A stretch of DNA of 64,000 bases, from assembly GCA_002751075.1 (NCBI GenBank), contig NAOQ01000167.1, positions 34,103-98,102 of the forward strand. Reading direction: 5' to 3'. The notes beneath the pieces are model-generated. The model ran no database searches and was not told the DNA's origin. It worked only from the letters and a program-made list of their open reading frames with translations. Source of the stretch: Ichthyophonus hoferi (taxonomy: Eukaryota; Opisthokonta; Ichthyosporea; Ichthyophonida; Ichthyophonidae). Position 1 is the first letter of the stretch; the number at the start of each line of letters is the position of its first letter. This document shows, one piece after another, positions 50,101 through 64,000 of the stretch. The position numbers were made by a program, and so were the translations under genes.

Positions 50101-53100
50101 AGAGTGTGTCCATATTTAGATATGTATCGCATCAGTTATTGGGTGCTTGGGCGATGTTAGTTTTGATTGGAGCAATGATATAACAGCTAGTTAGTAGGTA
50201 ATAGGGGAATCTAATATTTTGCATTTTATTGGATATTATATTTGTTTATTTCTATTTATCTTTGTATGTAATATATATGGCATGTAACACAACCATTTCT
50301 TTTTATTAATTCTTACCAACACCGAACTACCTATTTGTAATACTTTCACTTGTCCTTTCCTCATGCCAACTAGATGGGTTGTCAGCCTGATTAAAGCATT
50401 AAGGCCTACCCATCTCTTTGCTTAGTAAAACTGTCCTCTATATTATAGTTTCCAAGGATAATATCATTGATAATCTATTGGCGTTGCCATTAAGTGTATC
50501 CAATTAAACTGAGCATGTTTTATATCCATATATGGGTAGGTATATAGCTTATACAATGCCTTGTTTCTATATAGACCCTGGTGTTTTACCAATTGGATCT
50601 GGGTCTCAACCACGTGGTTCGTCAACACAGCGAGTCATTGGACGATATTGCTAACCTCTTGATTTCTGGTATGCTTGGTTTTTAACTATTTTCCTCGTTC
50701 AATCCATGCACATACGTACTTTTAACACATACTCACACTCTGCACATACATTCATCTTAACATCCTTCTCATTCTCGTACTAGTTATGGTTTGCTTATGT
50801 CTATGCAACAACTATATACCTTAATAACCAGGCGTACATTTGTGCAATTGTATGCTTAAGATGTGTTGATTGACCGAATTTATTAGATGTTTTGGTGTTA
50901 TCAAACATACTCCATTCTTGCACTCAACCTAACATCTGTAGAAAGATTTATTTTCACAAGATCAATTGTTCATATGTGAAAGGGATTGAATGCGGTCATG
51001 TTTTCATCTACCTGTACCTTCTGTTTTTTTTTTTTTCCTTTCTTCCCTTTCTCTCACTAGGGTTATTCTCTCAATGCTAGATGGTGAGACATATCATTAT
51101 TTTATTATTATTACGATTGTTCTTAGTATTATTATTGTTATTATTATTACTGTTATTATCATTATCATTATTAGTATGATTATGAGCATTATTACTATTC
51201 CACCCTCTTACTAGATATTAATAGTGGGTGTATGGGGGTAGTGCCTGGAGGCAATGATGGCCCCGGAGGTGTGTTGGTATGTGTGGAGAACTTCATTCTC
51301 TACAAAAACCTGGGTGAGCAGAGTGATATTAGAGTCCCCATACCAAGAAGGAAGGGAGAGACAGACCCTGACGCCATTGTTATTATTGTCTCTGCTACTA
51401 CCATTAAATCAAAGGTAGGTTGGTACGAGTGTGGGCTGTAATGACTTGCGTGTTAATGATCCACTATATCCTTAAAATGGAAGTCCTGTTGCACAACTTA
51501 CTTGCGATTTCTTGCTATTTCTTGTCGGTTTACATCAGTTTTTTCTATTCCCACCACTTTCAAATCATTAATTGATTAGACCTATAGTTATTTGACACAT
51601 GTTGTATATGCTATAAATGGACCATCTCACCTGTAGCCTTCCCCAGTTCGTCTACCCTATCCATCCTACACTAATATGTTTATTCCACTTATTGAAATCA
51701 TTCTTTGTCTATGTGGATTAGGACCTTAAATACTCGGATAACAATTGGCCACTGCTTGGGATCATCCCATTACATCACCAATCACTATGAGCCTTTAGCA
51801 CTATTGCCATACCTACTTCTACTTCCTTAAACCTCCACAACACACTATCATTCCTCACAGACTAGATGTCGTCTATCTATATTAGACTAATACTACTATC
51901 AATTGCCACCCTCCATTGAACTGATCAATTATTTCAGTTAAAATGTAATCTATTTTGAAGTCATAGATTAAATAAGCCAATCATCCCGATCTATACCTAC
52001 TCTTTAATTAACCATTCATGATTAATCTAATAACCCTTCAATACCGCCCCCATCCATTCCCCTCTACAGCAAGTACTGTTTTTCCTCCTTCAGACGGAAC
52101 ACGGTGACCTGTTCAACCTGACCTTAGTTGTTAGTGATGATGTGGTATGTATATGTATTACCTCCCTCGTCTTACCTTTTCGTTTTCTTTTATAATTATC
52201 AGGTCTTAATGTTGTAGCAACCATTAACTTAACAGGTTCTGTTTATTTTGATAATGCAATTATACTAACAGCCAGAGAAAATTTTAAAACTGTGATACAT
52301 TTCACACCCATCCACATATATATATATATGCGTTATATTTTATATTATATTACTTATACGTGTGACGTCTGCGTCGTTCTACTATAGGGTAGGAGTCATA
52401 TGACTTAAATCAACGAAGCCATAAATGATTTATATTAATTTGTTTTATTAATATTTTAGTCCGTCATATAACATAGCATTCATGCCATATTACAGATTTA
52501 TAATCATGCAATATATATATTATAATAATAACCATTAAGTTATTGCATACATACTATACTTCAGCCGTTCCAATAAAAACCCCTGAGAAGAAGGAAAGGT
52601 TCATAAGCAATATCCAACTAAAACCAAGACACCACTCTTATTTCCTTAAAATCTATCTATTCGAATTATGTTGCTAATCTAATTAAATGTGTACTTACAT
52701 AAACCAACACATGCATATTATCTTTTACCATTTATTGATACTATCAACCACGAGTATTTCTACTATCTTCTAGCTAGTTTCTAGTTATTTACCTCTTAAC
52801 AAAAATATGCTGCTTATCCAGGTCAAGGACATGCACATACAGTACTTTGACACTGTCCCTGTGGCCTCTCAACTGGTTATGATGAAGAGTGGCTTCCTTT
52901 TCTGTGCCAGCGAGTTTGGCAGTCAGTACGTAGTTCTCTCTAACTCAATCTATCTTGGCATGTTTTTTTGATGTAATGTACATGTCTATGTATAGTTCGT
53001 ATATATATTATAAATAAATTATAAGCCATGTTAATTTGTGTTTACAGATAGATACACGCATATGTTTATATTACTACATATATGTTTACATAAGAAAATA

Positions 53101-56100
53101 TATATTTGATATTGATACTTACTACACAATGCAATAGCTTCCTCTATCAAATATCAAATCTAGGACAGGACTCCGATACGGTTTTCAACAAGGATTCACT
53201 AGATGATGATGAGGTAGGTACCCCTATATAGCAGGTTTATACGTATGAGCCTTTTTAATATACTTTATGGATATAATATACATATACATGCAGGCTTAAA
53301 CGTACACGTGTATTATATTATGTAGTCTGATTTGGTACAACTATCTTTTTCATTTTAACATTTATTTTTATTATAATTCCAAGCAAAAAGTAATCACATT
53401 GTATTAATTTAATGATATATACATGATTTGGCGTGATAGAAATATTATACAATACCCTATACTATTTACCATACAATACCACATGCTATGTCTCTGTTGA
53501 ACTTCATAAACTAATCCTATGTTTTCTTCTACTTTTGTTTTCTATTCATCTCTATCTGAGGTACATCCGTTTCTTCTTTCCTTAAACATATCGTTGTTTT
53601 CCATTACACATACACTACTATACTATACACTATTCTTTCTTTTTATGCTATGTTATATACAGGTACCTACATTTAGTCCACGTGCCCTGACTAATCTTAT
53701 CCAGTTTACTGAGATGGAGAATCTCTGTCCCGTGATGGATTGCAAGGTATTTTGGTATTTTAATAACGCAATAGATAAGTGCTCATAATATATATATGCA
53801 AATCAGAAGGGAAACATATATCCCAATACATCTTGACCGACTCGGATATACATACACGTTAAGTATATACTTCAGTTGGTTACTCTAGACATTCACCATG
53901 GCAAATGCGTTTAACAAGATTCACATTTCATACATCATACTGTTCTTGACCAGCTATCTGTTGACCACCAATCATTGCCATCTATATTGTCTCAGATTGC
54001 CCAATTAGGAGAGGATTCTGATGTACCACAGTTCTATATGACCAACGGGCGTGGTCCTATGTCGTCATTCAAGACGTTACGTCACGGCTTGGAAGTGACC
54101 GAGATGGCTGTGTCCGAGCTGCCTGGTAACCCTAACAACATTTGGACAGTCAAAAAAAGACTACATGGTATGTTTACTTTGTATTACTTACTTATTTTCA
54201 TTGTTATATCATGTAGTATCATATAATAACTACCATTGCCTTTATATAATTATTTTAATGCATGCCTATACCTACCTACCTATATCTATACTTATGCCTA
54301 TATTTGTATTTGCAATTATAGTGATAGCCATATTTATAACTATGTCTACTATGCCTGCATATCATTATTTTCTTCTTGTTTTATTTGTGATCTAAGATTA
54401 TTTCCCAAGTGTTTTTTGTCAGCACTATATGCGAGTACCCCTTTATTAGTACATATTAGGGCTTATTTAAGTGCCTTTTTGACGTCATTGATGTCCTGAG
54501 CGTAAAGTAATATATGAAGTGTGCCTTGTTGAGGGCAAAGAACTATCAATCATTAAAATTGAATTTTAATATTGAAATGCAATGAAAAGCAGCTAGATCC
54601 TGTATGCATGCGTATGATTACCAAGGTAGAAAAACGGCAAAGATGTAAGATGGGAGAATCTACTACTAACCTAGTCATACACACCTATACATACACCTAC
54701 CTCCACATTCCTATATATATGCAGCTGACTTTGACGCGTATATTGTGGTGTCTTTTGTTAACGCTACACTGGTACTTTCCATTGGAGATAATGTAGAGGA
54801 GGTATGTCTTTCCTACATTCCCCTTCCCCCTCCACCCACCTTCTCTTAGTTGTACCCTGCATGTATAGTTTGGAGTAGGATTAGAGATATTATGATGATA
54901 GATTATAATAGGATATGATACACATAGATGCATATACGGTCTTTTGTTTTTCTTCCTTTTTATCTATATAATCTCATTAATGTCTAAATGCCCATTCTAT
55001 CTCTACCACCACCCCTAACAGTCTATTTACTACCATATGATAAGTCAATCGCGGGCCTAGCAGTCAGTTCAATAAATAATTTCCTTAAAATACCACAACC
55101 AATGACTAATTAATAAAAATAGATCTACGCTGCATTTCTATTACTATACTATGTACCTGGTATATTTATATATATCAGAGATACTAATTATTCAATTAAT
55201 AATATACTCTTTAAGAGTTAGACTCTAATTAGCATGTGACACTTATTCTACCATGACCCCTATATCTCCTTATGTGCCTGTAGGTAGTAGATAGTGGTTT
55301 CTTGGCTACCACACCTACACTTAGTGCCTCTACCCTAGGCGATAACGCCCTTATGCAAATCTATCCTGAAGGTATCTATCTCTCTGTTTACTTCTCACTT
55401 TTTTTTTGCAAACTTAAAACTGTATAATACATTGTAATATTATTCTTAATATGTATATATATGTTTTATATTAACAAGTTAAAGCTCTTACGGAAATTTT
55501 GTCGTACTATTTTTTATTATTATTAACAATATAAGAATAAATGTTATGTACAAGTTTGTTCACAGTGTATCTGTATGTATGTATGCCACATTAGAGTACC
55601 TATCCTATAATATATATATATATATATATGGGATAGTATCAGCTTTAATATCACATAAGCTATTATATCTTCCTCTAGAATGCTCATCCCCTCCCTTTCC
55701 TACTCTTTGTTATTGGTCAAATAAATGATTCCCAATTTAACTGTATTGATTGATTGGGGGCGGTGATGCATATGATGCAGTATCCTTGGACAAAGGTTTA
55801 TATAAATTAACAAATTAGGTGAATGATATCCCCTATTTGGATATGTATGTATATATAGCTCTAAAACATGCATTGGTACTATATTAGATATATTTACTTA
55901 AAATAACATGTCATCATTGCACCTATTTCCATTGATTGACACGTGTTTTGATTGGTTGAGGATTATCATAGTCTTTCATTAAGATTTTCTAAATACCTTA
56001 TCTCCAATTATATCTTTTTGGCGCTTTTTAAAATCCAGAACTTACTATAAAGTGGTCTACAACTCGATTTAGCTAATTATTTGATCGGGGAAATGCTACT

Positions 56101-59100
56101 ATAACTTTATTTTATCGATATACATATATGTTTTTGTTTATAAATATTAATTTGACCGATGTATATATATGTATATATATACCATAATATACTGTACTAT
56201 AATATAGCTTTTTATACTCTGAATTTATCATTTAACCGTCAGATCATTTCACTTTGTGTTAATAAGAATCGACCACTCATGTAGGTATTCGTCATATCCG
56301 AGCTGATAAGCGTGTGAACGAATGGAAATCACCTGCTAAGGCGCCCATTGGTCATACCGTACGTCTTTTATCAATATCCATTTATTATGTCTATGTTGAT
56401 TTATACATATATTTATAAATGCATTTTTAATTGTTATTCTACAATATTTTTTAGTATTTTAGGTTAGCTAACTCATCATGTGCATTTTTTTTAAAAAAAA
56501 AACTGATTGGATACTGCCCTTTTAAGATCAGAAATGATCATTTAATAGTGTGGGTATATTACCACAGAACATGTGCAAGTATTTTTAATCATATATTAAT
56601 AATGACATTAACATTAAATATTGATGTAGTCTTTATAACTGACATAATATATATTCCTAGGCTGTTAATAATCGACAGGTTGCGATTACTCTTCATGGTA
56701 CTGAGATTGTTTACTTTGAGCTTGATGCGGCAGGCCAGCTTAACGAATATGCTGAGCGCCTTACGGTTGATGTAAGTGAGCTCTGGTTTATTAGACCGGG
56801 TTAGGTCCTGTACTGTATGTAGCCTTATGTAATTTAAATTGTATTGTATTATATTTTATAATGTAATATATTGGAGAGTGTCATGTAATATAATACACAA
56901 TTACAGTTAATATCATGCCATATGAGAGATATATAGGTTTTGTTGAGTCAATCACAGCAGGTGGTTCTGGAACAATGCTTTCGGCTTTGAAATACCGCGA
57001 ACCTATATTATACCTGATACCTTATCATTATCTTTTCTTTCACTCTGTTAGCTTTAGGTTATTTCAGTTGATTAATTTCAAACACATGGTTCATATAATT
57101 TTTATTGTTTATAACTAATACAACCATCAACAATGCACCAATCATATTGCCTTGATAATTTTTAATTTAAATCAGCGGTAATCATGCACCCTAATGTAAC
57201 TGAATTATTATAAACTGAGTTGGAAATTCAAATCTCAGAAGCCACATTCACCAGTAAATGTAATAATACTTTACTTATGTTTTATATGTAGCTATATTTA
57301 ACATTGAATGTATTAGTCAATAATATCTGCAACGTTCTTGCAGAAGTTCTTGAGATTTATCGAATGCATTTCGATCCTGGTTAGATTATGGCTTTCGGCT
57401 ATGAGTATTAATAAATTTTTAAAAAGTTCCAATATAAATGTACACAACATTGGTACATAAATATTTTGTAATTATATTCACTAATTAATTAATTAATGGC
57501 CAATCCTGTAGCGCATACAACTGTTTTCATTGTATTGGTCCAACCATTTTGATAACAATGCATCATTTCTATTTACACAGGCCGAAGTCTGTTCGCTTGC
57601 TATTGGTACAGTGCCACAAGGTCGCCAGAGATCTCGGTACCTGGCTGTGGGTCTATCGGTAGGTTTTCATTTTGATTTTCAATTTTATATAACGTCATCG
57701 TGTTTTATATTAGTATGATTGTTACAACACAGGGCTGTAGTATTGGAGTCACTTACCCCAGACAAAATTGGAGGCGCAATCATGGGTGAAAGAAAAAATT
57801 GTTTGTATTGGTGTAATTATACTTATACTCTGACTTATGCTCTCACTCTCCCGCTCTTCCATACCATATTACTGCACTACTTTGCTAATCATCATAATAT
57901 ATTTTTTCAATGTGTTCTGTATCAGTAATTCTTTTACTTTTTACTTATATACATGCAACTCTTACCTTTCCCTAATATAGACATGCGGTATATTTTTTAT
58001 TGAGTCATCAGTCATTAATTATACTAATTGACAATCTGGTTTATGTGTAGAACAACACTGTGGCGATCTACTCCTTGGACCCTGAGGACTGTCTTCAGCG
58101 GCTATCTTTCCAGGCCCTTCCCTCGGAGGTACATTCATTATTTCTTAGTCTCACTGCTTGATCACCTATGACATTGAAAACGAAGACTTTGACAAGAGAG
58201 TTAGCTGGTGTAGGGAATAATATGGTTGGTGTATATCTGTTTCTTAAGCTTTAAAGAGACTGATGGTTGAGTATTCAGTTAATATGGTTGCTGGTAAGAG
58301 AGAATAGACTTTTTTATGATATGCAGTCCATTCTCTGCAGTGTCCACAACGATGGATTGCTTATCCCTTTCTTGTTACATCTTCTCAATGGGGCTTAGAA
58401 TAGGACCAGTAGACTTATTTTTATTTATTACAAGGTCAAACATATGATATGTGCACATGCACATACACATACATTCATCATCCAATCATCTATACATAAT
58501 AAACTAATCAACCAATCCGCAGCCTTCTTCCCTCTGCCTTGCCGAGATGGATGAGGGTGTAGATGGTGGTGACCAGACCACTCAGTTCCTAACCATCGGA
58601 TTAGCCAATGGCGTCATGCTACGCACTGTGGTAGACCCAATCACTGGCAGTCTTTCTGATACCCGTACAAGGTGAGTAAGAAAATTGTTGTATTTTTGGC
58701 CCTCAGAAATGAGTGATTATTATTTTACGATGTTTACGGACTCTCCTAAAAAACTAGTGTTCAAATTTAATCACATTAATCTTTTGGCTGATATTGTTAT
58801 ACTTTAATTGTAATTTTAACTGTTGATTTGTATTGGCTCCTACATCATTTTCTGTCTGTCCTTTCTCTCAATCCCATTTCATTTCCCCTTATTTATGCGG
58901 TAATCGATACGCAATATGTATACGCTTATATAGGTATTATAATTTGAATAATTAGTGAATAAGCCATTTGCTTGGTTTGTGATAATTATTAATTTATAAT
59001 TAAGCATGTGAAGTGCAGGCCGTATATAAACGAGTGTGCGTGTGTGATGTATGAATTATAATATATAGATACTCCCAATGAATGCTATTGCCATTTATTC

Positions 59101-62100
59101 CTTCAGATGTGAGTGAGTCTATTTACACTTATTCACATTTTCCTATATGATTAGGTGTAATAGGTTAGTTGATTGGCGTATTTACACTTTGATATCTACC
59201 TTAATGTTTTTGTCGTAAGAGAAACACTGATAATGATTAACAAGTAAGGATGCTCACTTAGACGCGATTGGATAATATATTTAGATATATTTATACGTGG
59301 ACACAAAGGGCAATAATGTGTTGTGATTGGGTGATAAATATATTATATATGGATGTATAAACACAGAGGGTAATAAGGTATTGTACTTGGGTGGCAGATA
59401 TCTAGGATCCAGACCTGTCAAGATGTTTCGCATCAACGTACAACAGAAGGATGCCGTGCTGGCACTCAGCAGTAGATCATGGTAGGTACGGAGGAGCGAG
59501 GGGTAGGGGTAATAAAGTATATATATATATATATACCAAGATACAAATCCGTTCTATACTAGAATAGGTAGGTAAATGGATAGGGGACGATCATACAGGG
59601 TATATATATATATATATATTAAGGTATACATTCATTCCATACTAACCCCTGTTATGAGCTGACTGGCTGATCTAATTTTTTGTATTAGCGAATGCGTATA
59701 TGTAAATTAATAGTATAGCAATATTTAATGATTCTATACTATTGGTTAGAGAACTGGAATTAAAACCATGGACAATTGAGGAAAAAGAGGCATTTTATCT
59801 ATTATATTGTCACTTATAACTTCTCTAATATGCCATACAACCAAATGTATCTCACAATAATGTTAACTAATGCTATATCAGGCTACAATATCCCTACCAA
59901 GGCCGTGTTCTTTTGACACCTCTCTCCTATGAGCCCTTGGACTTTGCCTCTAGTTTCTCATCTGCACAGTGCCCTGAAGGTGTGATTCATTACTTCGTAT
60001 TAAGTTCATTGCTCTGTTTCTCTCTTTCTTTATCTTTATCTATTAGTTTTTACTTGCACTATTAGACAGTGTTTGGTGGTTTTTATAGTATATACCCTTG
60101 AAGATATAAAGGTAGCACTCTGTGTTTTGGTGATTCACTTTTTCTCTACAACCGCTGTTTGTTCTACACTAGTTTCCTAATTACTTCTTTATCTCTCTTT
60201 TCTTTCACTCTTATTACATTAGCCCCTATCTAACCACTTTCGCCTTACCCTCTCAAGTACCATTGCACATATCTTGTCACTAAAGCATGCGCACACGTAA
60301 TCAATAATAAATATGCGACTGTGAGATATGAGACTATTTATCATGAGAGATTGCACACTACCCATTATACATAGTAGCAAGCCCAGACTTGTTTGTGTTA
60401 ATAAAGCATTCAGTAGTACAATAGTATAATAGTATAGTTGTGTCTCACCTCTAACCATCATAACCTCTACTAGAAGTATTCACAGTCAGATAACCATAAG
60501 CACCTTTATGTTATGTTGTATTTTACTATACTATATTGGTAAAAAATATTAAAATGATAATAAATTGTATAATGGACGTCACTGCACTGAATATATGAAT
60601 ATCTCTCACCTTTTATTACTAAGCCTGTGTTATGCTCTGGTTTGTACCAATACAGACATTAATAATAGGACATACTGGCTACACTCTACACTTCATCATT
60701 CCACTTACTCGGCTCTTATTCATTCCCTTTACAGGTGTTGTGGCTATTGCCGGCAATACACTTCGTATTATTTCAACGGAGAAACTTGGAGTGTCCTTTA
60801 ATCAAACCACTGCCAAACTATCTTATACTCCTCGTAAGTTTGTGATCCATCCAGAAAGTAATATGATGGTGATAATTCAGGCGGACTACGGTGTGCTTCC
60901 TCCTACCCCACAGGTATTATCTTATTTTATTCTTTATGCATACGTAAATGTGTCTACCACTTAGTGTATAATAAATTTAGTGGTATTGCGCTATGTTATT
61001 TTCTATCTTCGCTTGATATTTGTTTCTGCTCTTACAAGTTCCATTTTTATTTATTGACCTATCGTCTCTATTCTATCAATTTCATGTGCTCTCTCTTTTA
61101 GCACCCAATCAAATACTCAATAAATTTATTATTTTCTACTCTATAAAACACATCGCTTAATCTTTTTCCACACTGACTATAACGTGGTACCACATGCTCT
61201 ATTTATTTTTTCCAAAGTATATGTGTAGGTATAAATGAAACTATAAAGCATAGTGTCTTCTTTTTGCCTTGATGCCATCCAGGGCAACTTGGACATACAT
61301 GACATTTATCTTATTTCTAGTAGTTTGCAATCCATATATATATATATAATTAATAAACTTAGTGCATTAATTGAGGAAATAGTAGTAGTAACTGTAGGAG
61401 TCTCTCTCTCTATGCTTAAAGGCGAAAAAACACGAGATTTCTTGATTTTCTCAAAGAGTATGTAGAATGCTTTGCTTTTCCTGGTAATTATAGTTGACAA
61501 TATTATAATCGAAATGATAAAGAAAAAAATGTAGTTTAGCTTTTTTCTCTCTATTTATTTTCGCAAGTGGTGTGCTGAAATTTTTAGCAATCAAAAATAA
61601 ACTACATCCTAACCTATGATAACTGACCAATTATCTGTACATACAGGATGGTGCTAATATGGAGGTTGATGGTGAAGACTCATTGGAGTTTGGCCCCAAG
61701 AGGGCTCCCAGTGGGACTTGGGCCTCTCAGATCAGTGTATTAGATCCCGCTAAGGTGTGTTTAAAATTTATTTCTTCATAATGGGTATACTGGTATATGA
61801 TTGGTGATTCTATTTTACCTTTCATTGAGTCTTATCTTATTATAGGTCTATGTTTGATAATTTCTTCTTTAATCTTACTAGTCCTAGTGGATATCTTGGT
61901 GATTATAATTCGTAGTTATTTGTAGTGATCTGCCTACCCTACCCTACCCTATTCCAGTGGCTGACCTATTCCTTCTCTCTTATCAGTTCATTCCCTCACA
62001 CTACCCCCTTCCCCTTTCTATTACTATGAAAGTGGGTAGCCTGGATAGTCTGATAGTCAGTTATAGTGTCTGTATATATATAAGTATTAGAACCCCTACA

Positions 62101-64000
62101 TGACCCCTTCTATATATTAATTATGCTTCTCTTCTCTTCAGAATGAGATTACCCACACCGTCATTCTAGAAGACAACGAGTCTTGCACCAGGTAAAGACC
62201 TATATCTATTATATCTCCCTGTGCTGTGTTGGTTTCTTCCCTTCCGTCTGCTATAGTCTTATTCTTATTCTTGTGTCTTGCCTAGCCTGCCGCTCAATCT
62301 ATCACACCATAACGTGCTTTTCTGTGTGTAGATTAAACTTTGAGGTGGCTATTAAATTGGATAACGTTTCTCGTTTGCCAAGGCCATACTTGACTATATG
62401 CTATATACTATCATTTACTTCCCTTCGACATCGCCTGGTGGCGACCACGGAACAAAATGTGTTTTAAATATGTAGAGATAATTGTTTAATAATAGATTTT
62501 AGTCTATCTTGATGAGTTACTGTCCTGTTAGTGTCACTTCATTGAGTCAATAATAATGCTGTGTGGTTTTGAGTGGATACATATATTTTAAACGAGTATA
62601 AAGTACCATGACATAACCGCATAAATGTTCTATGCTATTAATACCCAACTGGACTTGATCATTATATTTCAATGACATTACCCCAAATACGATTTAAACC
62701 CGATTCTCATTGGTAGGTGAGTAATTTATGTCAATTAAAACAACCAGGACCCGTTTTGATTGGTTTGATATTTAGAGTAATTAGCAACCTTTTAAAAGTT
62801 TCTCTTCAACCAAGAAAAGCAAGTAACCGGCTGATGTATATTTTACATACACCTTGCTAACCAAAGGCTCTCTCTCCCTTAGTATTGCTATAGTCAAGTT
62901 CCATGGTCATGCCCAGTCATTTATTGTGGTGGGCGTAGCTAAGGATCTGGAGCTCAGGTATGTGGTTTATTCAATTACAGATTCCAGAAATTACTGCATT
63001 AATTCCAATGCTTACACACATACATCCTTATATATTTTTATACATATATGGTTTTACTTATTGGGGCTATATGTTTACAAAACTATATTTTGAGTGATGT
63101 ATAATAATAGTAACATCTAGATATTATATATATATATATATATATTCCCCGATAACTCCATCTATCGTACATACTAACGTTGGCCGCCCCTCCTGCGCCC
63201 ACAGACCTAGAGGCTGTTCAGCCGCTTACCTTATTACCTACAAGCTAGTGGATAATGCCACTCGCCTTGAATTGGTTCATAGGGTGTGTATATTTGATAG
63301 CATGTCATCTTGGTTGATTATTTTATTATTTTTCTATAATAATTAGAAATGTATTACTGACTATTCTGCTCTTCTTTTTGCCTGTGTATCTATCAGTCGG
63401 TTATTATATCAGTTTTTCTGTTTTATGCATGTTCTTAGTTTATGGTTGTTCTTGTAATCACTGCACTTTAAACATATTTATGATGTGGGAAAGAGCCTTT
63501 AAGTATAAATTGTTATATTACAGTGTAAATAAACTGTGACTGCATGGTCTTTCAAAAGAGTATATCTACATATGAAGTGAATTAATCATTGATTTCATTG
63601 GTCTACAGACGCCAGTTGATACTGTCCCTGGTGCTATATGCGCCTATCAAGGAAGAGCATTGGTCGGTGTGGGCAATCTACTGCGTATTTATGATCTTGG
63701 AAAGAAAAAGTTGTTGAGGAAGTGTGAGAATAAGGTGAGCTAATTGTAGTGTATATGTTACCTATGATAGTTCGTAAAGAACTGATAAGTCAAAGTTAAC
63801 ACGGTGTTATTATATCGTCTACATTTTATAAACATGAGCATCTAGTATCCATACACATACACATACGCACATACATATATATTTGCCTATAGGGAATGAT
63901 GTTCAATGTCAATACTCCCCTGGCCTCCACTATGTCTCATATGGGTAACCTTTCCATTACACAGACCATGCCTAATCACATTGTGCATCTTATGTCTATG
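47148..64000 (+). CDS. SF3B3: Splicing factor 3B subunit 3 (SAP130), partial
   Basis: Three-propeller scaffold of the U2 snRNP SF3b complex, which holds SF3B1 at the branch site. The start is [13 protein letters not shown]. Exons in phase: 47148-47294, 48439-48517, 49164-49334, 49795-50015, 50575-50668, 51242-51414, 52070-52144, 52822-52925, 53138-53213, 53663-53746, 53996-54167, 54725-54801, 55284-55371, 56285-56358, 56661-56771, 57581-57658, 58051-58128, 58523-58671, 59398-59481, 59882-59979, 60735-60913, 61647-61754, 62142-62191, 62883-62957, 63205-63283, 63609-63734, then 63965 to the window edge. About 950 residues are covered (human 1217). Diagnostic blocks are [90 protein letters not shown] and [18 protein letters not shown]1 shares the fold but not these. 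The acidic Gln/Glu/Ala-rich loop between exons 21 and 22 is shorter than in human. An alternative acceptor at 63893 is in frame. Confidence 0.96.
51095..51199 (+). repeat. (ATT)n-like microsatellite before SF3B3 exon 6
   Basis: Degenerate trinucleotide run (att, atc, gtt) in the intron upstream of exon 6. That exon's acceptor (tatgggggtag) is purine-rich with no pyrimidine tract, so this T-rich run may supply the polypyrimidine signal at a distance. Confidence 0.85.
59281..59400 (+). repeat. 60-bp tandem duplication across a splice acceptor
   Basis: Two 60-base units are aligned end to end (59281-59340, 59341-59400). They share acacarAGGG, aataa, ttgt-cttgg/ttgtgattgg and gggtg. The second unit ends in the used acceptor gtggcag and the first bases of SF3B3 exon 19. 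The first unit has gtgataaata at that place and so lacks a working AG. Confidence 0.75.
59515..59645 (+). repeat. Imperfect tandem duplication with (TA)n cores
   Basis: Two diverged copies consist of a (TA)n core followed by a (c)caagataca.atccgttctatact-like tail. The second reads taaggtatacattcattccatact. They lie in the intron after SF3B3 exon 19. Confidence 0.55.

Noticed and set aside
61931-61950. Telomere-like ctaccctaccctaccct run
   Set aside because: Only about four units inside an SF3B3 intron; too short for a telomeric relic.

Overview
The window is AT-rich, intron-dense nuclear DNA from a eukaryote using the standard genetic code and GT-AG introns. Five genes can be reconstructed by reading exons across splice sites and checking phase from exon to exon. 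All five are conserved housekeeping genes, with about 8 to 27 introns per long gene. Intron density and gene content suggest an intron-rich opisthokont, such as an early-branching animal or a unicellular holozoan. The sequence alone does not fix the lineage. There are no bacterial-style operons, no CRISPR arrays and no convincing RNA genes.

Layout: 1-2556 is gene-free and holds a pentamer satellite and an inverted copy of part of the next gene. 2557-7503 (-) is EIF2B1, the eIF2B alpha subunit (9 exons, 323 aa). 7504-13135 is mostly empty, with two candidate minus-strand exons. 13136-19306 (-) is an unrecognised multi-exon gene whose large intron holds a tandem duplication and a MITE-like element. 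21054-26490 (+) is a cytosolic-type 3-hydroxyisobutyrate dehydrogenase-like enzyme (11 exons, 299 aa). 27767-34390 (-) is a mitochondrial-type methionine aminopeptidase, METAP1D-like (10 exons, 329 aa). 35208-42299 (+) is Integrator subunit 6 (9 exons, 1042 aa). 42300-47147 is intergenic and contains an assembly gap. 47148 to the window end (+) is SF3B3/SAP130 (27 exons seen, C-terminus beyond the window).

The genes do not form a pathway. They cover translation initiation, N-terminal methionine removal, amino-acid catabolism, snRNA 3'-end processing with transcription attenuation, and pre-mRNA splicing. METAP1D and INTS6 are head-to-head, 817 bp apart, and probably share a promoter region.

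The most interesting signals concern gene structure. Short tandem duplications run across exon-intron junctions and copy the splice site itself: a 53-bp unit x3 over a donor in the dehydrogenase, a 63-64-bp unit x3 over a donor in METAP1D, and a 60-bp unit x2 over an acceptor in SF3B3. EIF2B1 exon 5 and its donor are also copied in inverted orientation. INTS6 carries a CxH-CxxC metal-binding-like insertion and an N-terminal Pro/Gln-rich extension. SF3B3 has a second in-frame acceptor that would add 24 residues to a very conserved propeller. No wholly new defence or mobile system is visible.
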